Origin: Laceyella sacchari
GTDB taxonomy: Bacteria > Bacillota > Bacilli > Thermoactinomycetales > Thermoactinomycetaceae
DNA: 64,000 bases
Reading direction: 5' to 3'
NCBI RefSeq assembly: GCF_004343255.1
Contig: NZ_SMDD01000003.1
Location: 521,038-585,037 of the forward strand
The translations under genes and the position numbers were made by a program. The notes beneath the pieces are model-generated. The model was not told the DNA's origin. It made no database searches and saw only the letters and a program-made list of their open reading frames with translations. Below, piece by piece: positions 52,894 to 61,809 of the stretch (its first letter is position 1; every line of letters starts with the position of its first letter).

Positions 52894-54270
52894 TCAGATC
52901 GTTTCATTGCGCAACTGGGACATCAGTTGCAACACATATGGCAGGGTGTCGCCCATGATACTCGTCCACGCTTCCGGCGATCCCCGGTTGATCCAGACAA
53001 TCGGGGTACGCGGAGCCAACGCTTTGTACAGCTTTTTGGTTGAGATCAAGCGAGGAACCATCGGCGGCAAGTGCGGATTTTTCTGCCGCGCTTCCGCAAT
53101 CAGCCGCTCTGCGTGACGGGCAGAAGTGAAAAAGTCGACAATGGGGCTATGATCCTGTCCGGCCAAAATCACCATATTGCCGTCGGGGTCGACAACAACC
53201 CAGATTCGGCGCAATTCAGCCATCGCCCGGCACACTTCCCAACCGTTGCCCATTCCTTGCCCTTCGATAGTCGCTTTTTCTAATTTTTTCAGCCCTTGCG
53301 CCACATCCGGGTCTATCGGCCGCTCTGATCCCTGAGTCTGAGCTGCTCCCTGCGGCGCCATCACCGGTTGCGGTGATTCCGTCGCTTTTGGAGTCACTTC
53401 AGGAATAGGCGGAGTCATTGGCGGTGCTGGGTGATCCACCAACGGCACATCTTCCTGCCGGGACTCCACCGCTTGGGATGAATGGGGTTCCAGCGGATGG
53501 TCTTCAACTGGTGGCACTTCTTCTTGGGGCGTTGCCGCAACCTGGGAGGAGCCGCTGTCAAAAGCGATCATAAACGGATGCTCCACGACGTTCTCGTCAA
53601 TGATACCGTGTTGGCTGCCAAAACGGATCGTTTCCATATGCTTGCTTGTCAACAAAGCTTGTTCCGGCAAGCTAAAGTGGAAAAACAAGGACGACGTGCC
53701 CAGCTCCTCACACCGATCCCAGATGACGGACCATGGGTGTTGCACAGGTTGCCCACCTGATTTCCGGGTCACATACTCCGCATCTTGCTCAGAGGCGTAA
53801 ACGGCGATCGTATACGACTCTGGCTGGTACTCCACCATCAACATGTTTTGATCCATGGTTGGCACCCAGGGTCCGGTCATTTGTGAAAACTGTTGGGCGG
53901 CATACTCTTGGATCATCTGCAAAACATGTTGCTTGGTCAGAAACAGCCGTGACGGGAGTCCGGGGTTAAATAAAATCCCTTGTGCATCCGATCGATAGGC
54001 CTTAATCAGAAACGAAAGGGCGGGCTCTTCGGTCATCCGCACATGTTCCGGTTCATTCACTTTAACATTGCGTGCCGCTTCCAAATCGGTAAAAGTCACG
54101 ATGAAGCGGCTGTTGGGTTCATTTCCCCGCGCCAGAAACGGCGTTTCCCCCGCTTCGCCGTGATTGTACAAAACAATCAACCGCGGCAGGCGTGTCGCAA
54201 AAAATTGATACAACTGCTCTGGTGTAACACGATTGGCACTGGCCAATTCCAAACATTCGCGTACATTCAA
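52894..54270 (-). CDS. Uncharacterised protein with two SseB-like modules, 458 aa
   Basis: The product has an N-terminal module (LPRLIVLYNHGEAGETPFLA, then FIVTFTDLEAARNV, GILFNPGLPSRLFLT) and a C-terminal module (LRRIWVVVDPDGNMVILAG, DFFTSARHAERLIAEA, IVWINRGSPEAWTSIM) that look like duplicated SseB N-terminal-type domains, joined by a Pro/Glu/Gln-rich linker (residues about 240-320) and a segment GLKKLEKATIEGQ. There is no signal peptide. Family assignment is tentative. It is located between aroA and ccpA, where B. subtilis has nothing. Confidence 0.6.
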   Translation of the reverse strand: MNVRECLELASANRVTPEQLYQFFATRLPRLIVLYNHGEAGETPFLARGNEPNSRFIVTFTDLEAARNVKVNEPEHVRMTEEPALSFLIKAYRSDAQGILFNPGLPSRLFLTKQHVLQMIQEYAAQQFSQMTGPWVPTMDQNMLMVEYQPESYTIAVYASEQDAEYVTRKSGGQPVQHPWSVIWDRCEELGTSSLFFHFSLPEQALLTSKHMETIRFGSQHGIIDENVVEHPFMIAFDSGSSQVAATPQEEVPPVEDHPLEPHSSQAVESRQEDVPLVDHPAPPMTPPIPEVTPKATESPQPVMAPQGAAQTQGSERPIDPDVAQGLKKLEKATIEGQGMGNGWEVCRAMAELRRIWVVVDPDGNMVILAGQDHSPIVDFFTSARHAERLIAEARQKNPHLPPMVPRLISTKKLYKALAPRTPIVWINRGSPEAWTSIMGDTLPYVLQLMSQLRNETI

Positions 54271-54388
54271 CGAAGCTTCCTCCCCCTACAAAACAAGTCC
54301 AACTCATTTATTTGCAAAGGCCTCGCAATTATCTACTATGGCAAGCGTTAAAGTAATATCCCTTGTAACATCATAACAAATTATAAGC

Positions 54389-54426
54389 AAAAAAAGCGAA
54401 CCGACGATAGGTCTGTTCGCTTTTTC
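54389..54426 (-). terminator. Terminator downstream of aroA
   Basis: AAAAAGCGAAC pairs with GTTCGCTTTTT, followed by T-rich sequence. It separates the aroA operon from the SseB-like gene. Confidence 0.75.
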
Positions 54427-54464
54427 ACCAAAAAGTACTGCTTTGGATATATTTTTATGTCATT

Positions 54465-55559
54465 TTAACGCACGGTCACTTGTTTTTGATCTAGCAAACC
54501 GGAAGCGCGCAAGTCTTTGATAAAAGTGTCGAAAGTAGGGATGTCGATCTGCTGTTTGGCGTCCGACAAAGCAACTGCCGGATTTGGATGCACTTCCAGC
54601 ATGATGCCATCAGCCCCCGCTGCCAAAGCCGCCCGCGCACATGGCAACAAAATATCCCGTCTGCCTGTGGAATGTGTGATGTCGACCAACACCGGCAAGT
54701 GGCTCTCGTTTTTCAAAATCGGCACAGCCGAGATGTCTAATGTGTTGCGCGTGGCTTTCTCATAGGTGCGGATGCCGCGCTCACACAAAATAACTTGATC
54801 GTTACCACCCGATAAAATGTATTCGGCAGCAAACAAGAATTCCTCGATCGTCGCAGACAATCCTCGCTTCAACAAGACAGGAGTGCGAACCGCACCCGCC
54901 GCCTTCAACAGCTCAAAGTTCTGCATGTTGCGGGCACCGATTTGAATCACGTCTACATATTGTTCAGCCATCTCCATGTCACTCGGGTTGACGATTTCAC
55001 TGACAATCTTCAAACCGAATTGGTCAGCGGCCTTGCGCAAAATCTTCAACCCTTCTTCCCCTAATCCTTGGAAGTCGTAAGGGGAGGTGCGTGGTTTGAA
55101 TGCACCGCCGCGCATCAGTTCGATGCCTTGTTCTTTCAATGCTCGGGCTACTTCAAACACTTGCTCTTCTGATTCCACGGAGCAGGGCCCAGCCACCACT
55201 TGGGGCTTCACCGCCCCCACCAAGGTACCTTTGATGTCTACCACCGTGTCGGTCGCCTGTTTTTCGCGGCTTACAAGAAGAGTTTTCTTTTGGCTTGTTT
55301 GTTGCAAGTCCAAAGATGCCTTGAAAATCTGCTTGAACAGGTAACGCACGGTGTTGTCGGTAAACGGCCCTTCGTTGTGTTGAACAAGCGTTTCCAACAT
55401 GACACGCTCCCGCTCCGGATCAAATTTGTTAATGCCTTGCTTTTGTTTCACTTCACCGATTTGCTTTGCCAGTTCCGCTCGTTCGTTTAACAGTCGCAAC
55501 AGTTTCAAATTGACTTCATCCAGCTTTTGTCGCAATGCGTCTAATTGATTCTCTCTCAC
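54465..55559 (-). CDS. aroA: Chorismate mutase / DAHP synthase (AroA type)
   Basis: GTG 55559 has AGGAG 8 nt upstream. The 364-aa protein has an N-terminal AroQ-type chorismate mutase region (residues about 1-90, [22 protein letters not shown]) and a DAHP synthase with [36 protein letters not shown] and [11 protein letters not shown]. It starts aromatic amino-acid biosynthesis by joining phosphoenolpyruvate and erythrose-4-phosphate, and in B. subtilis is feedback regulated by prephenate and chorismate through the mutase domain. It is the last gene of the nagZ operon. Confidence 0.94.
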   Translation of the reverse strand: MRENQLDALRQKLDEVNLKLLRLLNERAELAKQIGEVKQKQGINKFDPERERVMLETLVQHNEGPFTDNTVRYLFKQIFKASLDLQQTSQKKTLLVSREKQATDTVVDIKGTLVGAVKPQVVAGPCSVESEEQVFEVARALKEQGIELMRGGAFKPRTSPYDFQGLGEEGLKILRKAADQFGLKIVSEIVNPSDMEMAEQYVDVIQIGARNMQNFELLKAAGAVRTPVLLKRGLSATIEEFLFAAEYILSGGNDQVILCERGIRTYEKATRNTLDISAVPILKNESHLPVLVDITHSTGRRDILLPCARAALAAGADGIMLEVHPNPAVALSDAKQQIDIPTFDTFIKDLRASGLLDQKQVTVR

Positions 55560-55654
55560 TCTTCTTGCTCCTCTCTTCTCAACTAGAAAAATAATTTTCG
55601 CCATTATATCGAAAAACAAGCACTTTGTCGAGGGAATTCTGCACCTGTATCAAC

Positions 55655-56011
55655 TTAGAGTGACTGCACGGCATCGGTCAACTCCTGTTTGGTGATATTC
55701 CAATGAGAAGCATGCCACTTCACTTCATCTCCGATCACGAAAAGCGCTTGTGGAGACTCATGTTTGATCCCAAATCGCTCGGCAATTTCATTGGACAGTG
55801 GTCGATCTTCGATTACGAACACGGCAGCGGACAGCACCTCTGTTGCTGCATCCGAAGATAAAAACGCTTCCCATTCGCCGTAGGCCGCCGCGCTGATTGG
55901 GCACGAAGTGCTGTGTTTAAACAACAACAAGGGGCGTTTGCCCGCTTTTGCCATCCATTCGTCCAATTGTTCCACAGAGGTGATTCGCGCTGGTTTTTCC
56001 ATCCATTCCAC
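55655..56011 (-). CDS. ytxJ: YtxJ, bacillithiol-system thioredoxin-like protein
   Basis: The 118-aa protein has the YtxJ signature SCPISAAA (CPxS) near residue 38 in LLLFKHSTSCPIS, a thioredoxin-like fold, then LSNEIAERFGIKHESPQALFVI. The family belongs to the bacillithiol redox system of Bacilli (monothiol bacilliredoxin-like). It is encoded between a 34-aa ORF and aroA, as in the ytx cluster of B. subtilis. Confidence 0.85.
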   Translation of the reverse strand: MEWMEKPARITSVEQLDEWMAKAGKRPLLLFKHSTSCPISAAAYGEWEAFLSSDAATEVLSAAVFVIEDRPLSNEIAERFGIKHESPQALFVIGDEVKWHASHWNITKQELTDAVQSL

Positions 56012-56018
56012 ATCCTTA

Positions 56019-56123
56019 TCAGTTTTTCAGCTTATCTTTGCGCCAGGCGTCAGACGCACGTTCGTATTCTTTCTTGGCACGTCTTCGCAAACCTTTTTCA
56101 ACTTTATGCAAAAAGGCGATCAT
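56019..56123 (-). CDS. Basic 34-aa ORF in the ytx operon
   Basis: ATG 56123 lies in the gap between ytxH and ytxJ, with an AAGGCGG about 10 nt upstream. The product is strongly basic and helical (LHKVEKGLRRRAKKEYERA). It ends 8 bp before the ytxJ start, so ytxJ is likely translated with it. Real-gene status is not certain. Confidence 0.45.
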   Translation of the reverse strand: MIAFLHKVEKGLRRRAKKEYERASDAWRKDKLKN

Positions 56124-56147
56124 CATGCATGACCGCCTTCACGTTCA

Positions 56148-56441
56148 TTATTTCTTATCTTCAATCGAAATATAATCGGGCGTGGTAGAGGAGGGCGCAT
56201 CAATATAGCGGTTAACCAACACGGTCCCCTCATCGTTTACTTTTTCCCATTTGTTTTCCACCGGCGCTTGCGATTTGATCGTCAGGTATAACTCTTTTCC
56301 ACGCTCTTTGGCCAATTCCAAGCCTTTCCCCAATTCTTTACGGATTTCATTGCCCGTTTTGGTCGTAGCCAACAGCGCAGTCGCTGCCCCGATCAAGCCG
56401 CCAATCACAGCACCCGCCATAAAATATTTACCTTTGCTCAT
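56148..56441 (-). CDS. ytxH: YtxH-like protein
   Basis: I chose ATG 56441, with a GAGAGG stretch upstream. The 97-aa protein has one N-terminal glycine-rich membrane helix (FMAGAVIGGLIGAATALL), then TTKTGNEIRKELGKGLE, the YtxH family pattern. It is expressed as a general stress protein in Bacillus. Its start lies 21 bp after the end of ytxG. Confidence 0.85.
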   Translation of the reverse strand: MSKGKYFMAGAVIGGLIGAATALLATTKTGNEIRKELGKGLELAKERGKELYLTIKSQAPVENKWEKVNDEGTVLVNRYIDAPSSTTPDYISIEDKK

Positions 56442-56461
56442 CGGTGTCTCATCCTCTCTCA

Positions 56462-56851
56462 TCAAGATTTGCGGTCAGACCGCCATCTTTTTACCAAATC
56501 GATTCCGGCTCCCACCAAAGCAACAACATTGCCCAATCTTTCTTGGTTTGCGGAAACGGTGCGGTTGATGCTTGAAGAAACTTGCTCCAAGCTCTTGCCG
56601 ACTTCAGTTAAGGAGTTGACCACAGCATCTGCCTTGCGGGACTTTTCGCGAACATCTTCAACCAACAACCGGGTTTCTTGCAAAGTGAGTCGCGTTTCTT
56701 CCACTGTCGTCTCCACTTTCTCTTTCAAGCCGTTCACCGTTTGATCCACATTGAGCATCACCTGTCTGACCGCATTGAGCGTGCGAATCAAAAAGATGGA
56801 CAGCACCACGAATGCAACAGCGATTACCGCCACACTAATCGTTATGATCAC
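56462..56851 (-). CDS. ytxG: YtxG-like protein (DUF948)
   Basis: GTG 56851 overlaps the end of nagZ by 4 bp. The 129-aa protein has an N-terminal membrane helix (ITISVAVIAVAFVVLSIFLI), then a coiled-coil with repeated VETTVEETRLTLQETRLLV, the DUF948 pattern. The family is general-stress and membrane associated. Confidence 0.85.
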   Translation of the reverse strand: MIITISVAVIAVAFVVLSIFLIRTLNAVRQVMLNVDQTVNGLKEKVETTVEETRLTLQETRLLVEDVREKSRKADAVVNSLTEVGKSLEQVSSSINRTVSANQERLGNVVALVGAGIDLVKRWRSDRKS

Positions 56852-58605
56852 GATTCATTTCCCCCTCCATCAACTCCTGCTGAAAACCCATAAGGATAAG
56901 CACCTGACACGGTGACCGGCAATCGGCCCGTAGCCGGGAGCTGTCCGGCCACCACGCGCATGCCGGCCTCGATCGAAGGACGGGTTGCCCCGTACAGCGC
57001 CAACACAGTGGAGGCGGACGGCAGTTTGACCGCATCATATGGCACATCCATGCCCATCACGATGACCCGTTTCTGTTTCATTTCCAACTGTCTGATGAGC
57101 GCCAATTGTTTGGTTTGCGCGCGTGACATGCCTATCACCACCGCGTCGGCCCGTTCCGCCTTGGCTATAAGCTCATTCACTGGCGCTTTGGCCCACTCCT
57201 CCACCCAGACCACGTCGGCTTGGTACCCTGCTTTTTCAGCCGCGGCTTTAAACGCTTGCGGCTTATTTGAAGTGACAATCAGCAGACGAGCCGTCTTGGA
57301 TGGGGCCAACGGAAGGCGCTTCTGTTTGTCTTGCAGCAAAGTAACTGCCCCTTCCGCCGTTTTCCTAGCCACAGCTTGTGCTTGGGCGCTGTTGGCGAAC
57401 GGCTCCCCTTGCGCTGATTCCGGTTGGGTATGGGTGATGATCGAACGCTTGCCAATTTCTTTTGCTTTCAATGACAAAATGCGGCGAACGGATTGGTCAA
57501 TCCGCGCTTCCGTGATCTTCCCTTCACTGACGGCTTGTTTGACAGCGGCAATCGTCTTTTCTTGTACATCCAATTGGTGGCAGACCAATACGATATCCGC
57601 GCCCGCTTGGATCGCTTTCACCGCCGCCCGGCTGGTTCCGAAATGATCTTTGATGGCGCCCATTTCCATGTCATCCGTGGTAATGACGCCGTCAAACTTC
57701 AACTCCTTGCGCAATAAATCCGTCAATACGCGTTTGGACAAGGTGGCTGGCAAGCCCGGTGTCGGTTCAATGGCCGGAAAGACCACGTGTGCGCTCATCA
57801 CCATGTCCGCACCTTTATCGATGGCTTGTTTAAACGGAACCAACTCCAACCGTTCCAACCGTTTCCGGTCATGCGGCACTTTGGGCAAACCTACGTGGGA
57901 ATCGACCGCAGTGTCCCCGTGTCCGGGAAAATGCTTTACCACCGTCAGCACGCCCGCATCATGAAAACCGCGAATCATTTCTGTCCCCATCTGAGAGACC
58001 AACTGCGGGTCTTCTCCAAAGGAGCGAACACCGATTACCGGATTGCGCGGATTGTTGTTTACATCTAGCACCGGGGCCATATCCAAATTAATGCCCATCG
58101 CTCTCAACTCGGTTCCCATCTCTTTTCCTGTCCGGTAAGCCAATTCGGGCTTGCGGGTGGCACCCAAAGCCATGTTGCCAGGAAACAGTGTAGCCCCTTC
58201 TTGAAACCGACTCACGCGGCCCCCTTCTTGGTCAATCGTCACAAACAACGGAATTTTGGCACCGTTGTTCATCGCCAGTGCTTGCAAGTCCTGATTAAGC
58301 TTGGTTACTTGACGGGGGTTGTCCACATTGCGATCAAATAAGATCATCCCCCCGATATGGTAGTCCTTAACCAGCTTTTCAGCTTGGGCATTCACCGTGT
58401 GAGCTTGTTCAGTTGCTTCACCACGAAAGCCCATGATAAACATCTGGCCGATCTTTTCATCCAGACTCATCTGCTCGATCTTCTCATCCACCCAGGTGGT
58501 GGGCGATTCCCGACCAGTCTGTGCTGGAGGAGAGCATGCAGCTTGCGTAGCAAGGAGCAAGCTCGACAAAACAAGCGCCCATCTTCTCCCTTGTTTTAAA
58601 ATCAC
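56848..58605 (-). CDS. nagZ: Beta-N-acetylhexosaminidase (glycoside hydrolase family 3), lipoprotein
   Basis: GTG 58605 has GGGAG 9 nt upstream; the frame is open further upstream to 58668. The 585-aa product has a signal peptide with a lipobox (QAACSPP), a GH3 domain with VTIDQEGGRVSRF, KHFPGHGDTAVDSH (catalytic His loop) and the nucleophile in TTDDMEMGAI, plus a C-terminal domain. NagZ-type enzymes remove N-acetylglucosamine from muropeptides in cell-wall recycling. The gene heads an operon with ytxG, ytxH, ytxJ and aroA. Confidence 0.9.
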   Translation of the reverse strand: MILKQGRRWALVLSSLLLATQAACSPPAQTGRESPTTWVDEKIEQMSLDEKIGQMFIMGFRGEATEQAHTVNAQAEKLVKDYHIGGMILFDRNVDNPRQVTKLNQDLQALAMNNGAKIPLFVTIDQEGGRVSRFQEGATLFPGNMALGATRKPELAYRTGKEMGTELRAMGINLDMAPVLDVNNNPRNPVIGVRSFGEDPQLVSQMGTEMIRGFHDAGVLTVVKHFPGHGDTAVDSHVGLPKVPHDRKRLERLELVPFKQAIDKGADMVMSAHVVFPAIEPTPGLPATLSKRVLTDLLRKELKFDGVITTDDMEMGAIKDHFGTSRAAVKAIQAGADIVLVCHQLDVQEKTIAAVKQAVSEGKITEARIDQSVRRILSLKAKEIGKRSIITHTQPESAQGEPFANSAQAQAVARKTAEGAVTLLQDKQKRLPLAPSKTARLLIVTSNKPQAFKAAAEKAGYQADVVWVEEWAKAPVNELIAKAERADAVVIGMSRAQTKQLALIRQLEMKQKRVIVMGMDVPYDAVKLPSASTVLALYGATRPSIEAGMRVVAGQLPATGRLPVTVSGAYPYGFSAGVDGGGNES

Positions 58606-58892
58606 ACAATGACTCTCCCTTCTCACCCTCTTCAAACAAAGCCCGCCAAGCCACGGGCTGCCAATCATTCAAAACATCTGCGCAAAAATCAGTCTTTCCC
58701 CATTTTACTCGATAATTGGAACACCGGAAACAAATGTCACTTCTCTTTCAATGAATCTACAACTTCTCTCAATCATTCGGAAGTGCCTGCAAACCGAGAT
58801 GGCAGGTGGAAGAGGCAAGAAAGGCCATTGTAAAAATGGTCTTGAATTCAATAAAATGGACAAATATATAATAGTATAATAAAATATCGACA

Positions 58893-58913
58893 GAGATAAA
58901 GGGCTTATCTCCC
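58893..58913 (+). repeat. GAGATAAAGG hairpin, copy 1
   Basis: GAGATAAAGGGCTTATCTCCCA is a small hairpin (stem GAGATAA/TTATCTC). A near-identical copy lies at 59146-59167, flanking the 173-bp palindromic element. Confidence 0.6.
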
Positions 58914-58941
58914 ATATTGTAGACAAACCCGAAACGAGCAA

Positions 58942-59114
58942 GATTTTTGAGAACAGTGTGACTGGAAGCTCTGAATCAAAACGGAGCGCCGAACGGAGGA
59001 AGAAAGCGGGCTTAGGGGCAAAAACGCCTCGCGAAAGCGGACGTTGCCCGCTGCCTGCGTTCGGCGGCGGAGCCACTTCCCGTCTGAGCAACTGGAAACG
59101 GTGACTCAAAAATC
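58942..59114. repeat. 173-bp imperfect palindromic element, MITE-like
   Basis: Terminal inverted repeats of 10 bp (GATTTTTGAG, CTCAAAAATC) frame a region that folds back on itself: GCCGAACG 58988-58995 with CGTTCGGC 59058-59065, AGCGGGC 59005-59011 with GCCCGCT 59046-59052, and GGGGC with GCCTC at the tip. No ORF is present. It could be a miniature transposable element, a structured RNA or a REP-like sequence. Confidence 0.65.
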
Positions 59115-59145
59115 GGCTCTGGGCCACTTTGTCAACAGGCTATAT

Positions 59146-59167
59146 GAGATAAAGGACCTATCTCCCA
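59146..59167 (+). repeat. GAGATAAAGG hairpin, copy 2
   Basis: GAGATAAAGGACCTATCTCCCA differs from copy 1 at two of 22 positions and also forms a stem-loop. It lies 45 bp upstream of the dehydrogenase start. Confidence 0.6.
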
Positions 59168-59211
59168 CCTGTTTATATAAATTTGTGATCCGTTGAACGA
59201 GGTGAAGAAAC

Positions 59212-60294
59212 TTGAGCACAAAATCCGTTGTGATCATGAAGGGAGACCAAACCGGACAGGAATTGCTGGAAGAAGCGTTGCGCGTTCTGGATCCCAATGT
59301 AATCGGTTTTGAAATCGATTTCCAAACCTTTGACCTTAGCTTGGAACATCGCCGTAAAACCAATAACCAAGTGGTCTATGAAGCCGCACAAGCGATGAAA
59401 CGCACTGGCTTCGGATTGAAAGCTGCCACCATCACCCCTGAAGAAAAAGGGGATGTAGGAAGCCCCAATGCTATCTTGCGCAAAGAGATTGACGGCAAAG
59501 TAATCATCCGCACAGGTCGTCGGATTCCTGGCGTACGGCCCGTGGCAGGGACTTTCGCGCCGATCTCTGTGATTCGGATGGCTGTTGGCGACGCTTATGG
59601 CGCCAAAGAATGGCGGGATGGGGAAGGCCTCGATGAAGTCGCATATCGCACGGAAACCATCGATCGCAAGACCTGCCGTGCCGTAGCCGAATTCGCGTTC
59701 CGTCACGCCAAAAAAACGAATGCCAAAGTATTTGGTGGCCCCAAATATACCGTAAGCCCCGTGTATGAAGGCATGCTAAAAGAAGAAATGGACCTGGCGA
59801 GCCAAAAATATCCTGAAGTCCGGTATGAACCGCAGTTGATCGACGCGACCTACGCGCTTCTGATCAACAACTCCGGCGATCCATTAGTTATCCCCGCCCT
59901 CAACCGCGACGGTGATTGCTTGAGCGATATGGTGTTGCAACTGTTTGGCTCCATCGCCGGTTCCGAATCGATCTTGATGAGCTTTGACGATGAATTTAAT
60001 CCGCAAGTGATCATGGCTGAAGCTCCGCATGGCACAGCGCCATCGCTCTTCGGCAAAAACGTGGCCAACCCCATGGCGATGATCTTGGCCGCTGCCTCCC
60101 TGCTCACCTATTTTGGCGATGCCAAAGCCTCTGCCGCTTCACGCGCAATTTATGAATCGGTCATCGAAACGGTGCGGGAAGGCGTACGTACCTCTGACCT
60201 TGGAGGAAGCTCCACCACTTCCGAATTTACCAATGAAGTGATCAGCAAAGTGCAAACCAAATTGGAAGTGTGGACCACTTTGCAAGGATTTTAA
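59212..60294 (+). CDS. Isocitrate/isopropylmalate dehydrogenase family protein
   Basis: TTG 59212 has GAGGTGAAG upstream. The 360-aa protein carries family landmarks: VIMKGDQTGQELLEEAL at the start, GGPKYTVSPVYEG (site of the catalytic Lys), LNRDGDCLSDMVLQLFGS (metal Asp pair) and EAPHGTAPSLFGKNVANPMA. The region between 95 and 150 (IIRTGRRIPGVRPVAGTF) lacks the usual RE[NT]TEG-type phosphate loop. It is not a clear LeuB, Icd or homoisocitrate dehydrogenase. Substrate and cofactor unknown. Confidence 0.75.
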   Translation: MSTKSVVIMKGDQTGQELLEEALRVLDPNVIGFEIDFQTFDLSLEHRRKTNNQVVYEAAQAMKRTGFGLKAATITPEEKGDVGSPNAILRKEIDGKVIIRTGRRIPGVRPVAGTFAPISVIRMAVGDAYGAKEWRDGEGLDEVAYRTETIDRKTCRAVAEFAFRHAKKTNAKVFGGPKYTVSPVYEGMLKEEMDLASQKYPEVRYEPQLIDATYALLINNSGDPLVIPALNRDGDCLSDMVLQLFGSIAGSESILMSFDDEFNPQVIMAEAPHGTAPSLFGKNVANPMAMILAAASLLTYFGDAKASAASRAIYESVIETVREGVRTSDLGGSSTTSEFTNEVISKVQTKLEVWTTLQGF

Positions 60295-60296
60295 GC

Positions 60297-60332
60297 AAAA
60301 AGCCAACTCCTGACGAGGAGTTGGCTTTTGTC
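60297..60332. terminator. Bidirectional terminator of the dehydrogenase gene
   Basis: AAAAGCCAACTCCT pairs with AGGAGTTGGCTTTT around a 4-nt loop. Confidence 0.9.
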
Positions 60333-60346
60333 TTACAGATATGCGA

Positions 60347-61804
60347 TCAATGGAGGGGCCTTGTCGTATCTCCGGCTTCCTCTCCGGAATTGTAGGACAT
60401 GAAGTCATCCCATTTCCACAACGAATCGGCCTTGTCCGGCTTCAAGGCCATATGTTCTTTTTTGGTGGCACGCTGTTCGGCGCGTGACCATCCGGCATAG
60501 TCGACCCCCAGCACCGTAGCTAATTCGCGATCCATACATACCAGATCATCACGTCCGATTTGTTGCAGATCGGTTTTCCCCAGCGAAATGGCCGTCAGCT
60601 TCATCTCTTCCACACAGGACTTCAAAAACTTGGCCAGATGTTCTGCGCCTTGTTCGATATTGAGGTCTTCTTTGAACTTTCCGTGGTAAAGCACGCTCTG
60701 CACCGGCGGTTCAAACGGGGACGCCAAGTTAAATTGTGTTTGTAGCATAGCTACCAAGGCGATCGAGCCGATATAAACCGCATCGGCCCCCAATGCCATC
60801 GCTTTTAAAAAATGGCCCGGCGTGGTAAGTCCACCCGCAGCAATCACCGACACCTCGTGCTTCACCCCGCGTTTTTCCAGATGACGCACGGTTCGTGCCA
60901 AAGCATACAACGTGGGCAATCCCACGTCATCCTGCAACGTCGTCGGCCCTCCGTGTGTACCCGCTTCGGCACCGTCGACCACAATATAGTCGATCCCACC
61001 CTCCAATGCGCAATCGATCTCATCTTCCAGATAGTGCGTTGCACATGTCTTCAATCCGACAGGCACACCATAAGTCTGCCTCAATTTGCGCACCAACGGC
61101 GGAAACTCTTCGGGTCGATTGACCCCTTTCAGCCGCGAATGGATGGGAGCGTCCTCCCCTTCCGGGATGTTAAAACGGCGGCGGAATTCGTCATCCATCT
61201 GCCACGACGACGAGCCCATTGGCGCAGACGCTTGGGCCCCTTGTCCTAACTGAATTTCAATGGCATCGAGTTGCGAGAGGGATTCATGGTCATTCATCCA
61301 TCCTCCCCGGTTGTATTGGCCGATAAAATACCGGGCCTCGCGTCGCTCTTCAGGCACCAGAGGCGCTTCCCCCGAGTTGGTCGCCGTGCCGGCCATGCTC
61401 GCGCCCCGCGCCAACGCCTGTTTCGCTTTTAATCCTAATGCCCCGCCGTAAGACATACCCGAAATCAAAATGGGAATTTCCAGCGTGAGCGGCTTTTTCG
61501 CTTTGGGGCCGATCGTCACGCCCGTCTGTACGCGCACCCCGTCTTGCGTGGGCATACGGTACAGATGAACGGGGTTGAACATCAATTGCTCCCACTGTGA
61601 TAAAACGATAGGGCTACCCAATGGCCGAGGGATCGGTTTGCCTGATTCCGCTCGCATCGCCGCTTCTACAATTGCACGCAATGTCAGTTTTTGCGTAATC
61701 GTCACATAAGAAAACAAGTTCTCGGTATAAGGGTCTTGCATCATCCGGTTCATCACTGCATCCGCCACAGTATTGATGATGCGGTGTACAATGCGAGTCA
61801 ACAT
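60347..61804 (-). CDS. FMN-binding glutamate synthase family protein
   Basis: The 485-aa flavoprotein matches the glutamate synthase central/FMN domain: GMSYGGALGLKAKQALARGAS, GQYNRGGWMNDHESL, IVVDGAEAGTHGGPTTLQDD and AAGGLTTPGHFLKAMALGADAVYIG. It has no N-terminal amidotransferase domain or 3Fe-4S cysteine cluster as in GltB. Function unknown. Two CotF-like genes follow it upstream in the same direction, so a sporulation connection is plausible. Confidence 0.82.
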   Translation of the reverse strand: MLTRIVHRIINTVADAVMNRMMQDPYTENLFSYVTITQKLTLRAIVEAAMRAESGKPIPRPLGSPIVLSQWEQLMFNPVHLYRMPTQDGVRVQTGVTIGPKAKKPLTLEIPILISGMSYGGALGLKAKQALARGASMAGTATNSGEAPLVPEERREARYFIGQYNRGGWMNDHESLSQLDAIEIQLGQGAQASAPMGSSSWQMDDEFRRRFNIPEGEDAPIHSRLKGVNRPEEFPPLVRKLRQTYGVPVGLKTCATHYLEDEIDCALEGGIDYIVVDGAEAGTHGGPTTLQDDVGLPTLYALARTVRHLEKRGVKHEVSVIAAGGLTTPGHFLKAMALGADAVYIGSIALVAMLQTQFNLASPFEPPVQSVLYHGKFKEDLNIEQGAEHLAKFLKSCVEEMKLTAISLGKTDLQQIGRDDLVCMDRELATVLGVDYAGWSRAEQRATKKEHMALKPDKADSLWKWDDFMSYNSGEEAGDTTRPLH

Positions 61805-61809
61805 AACGC

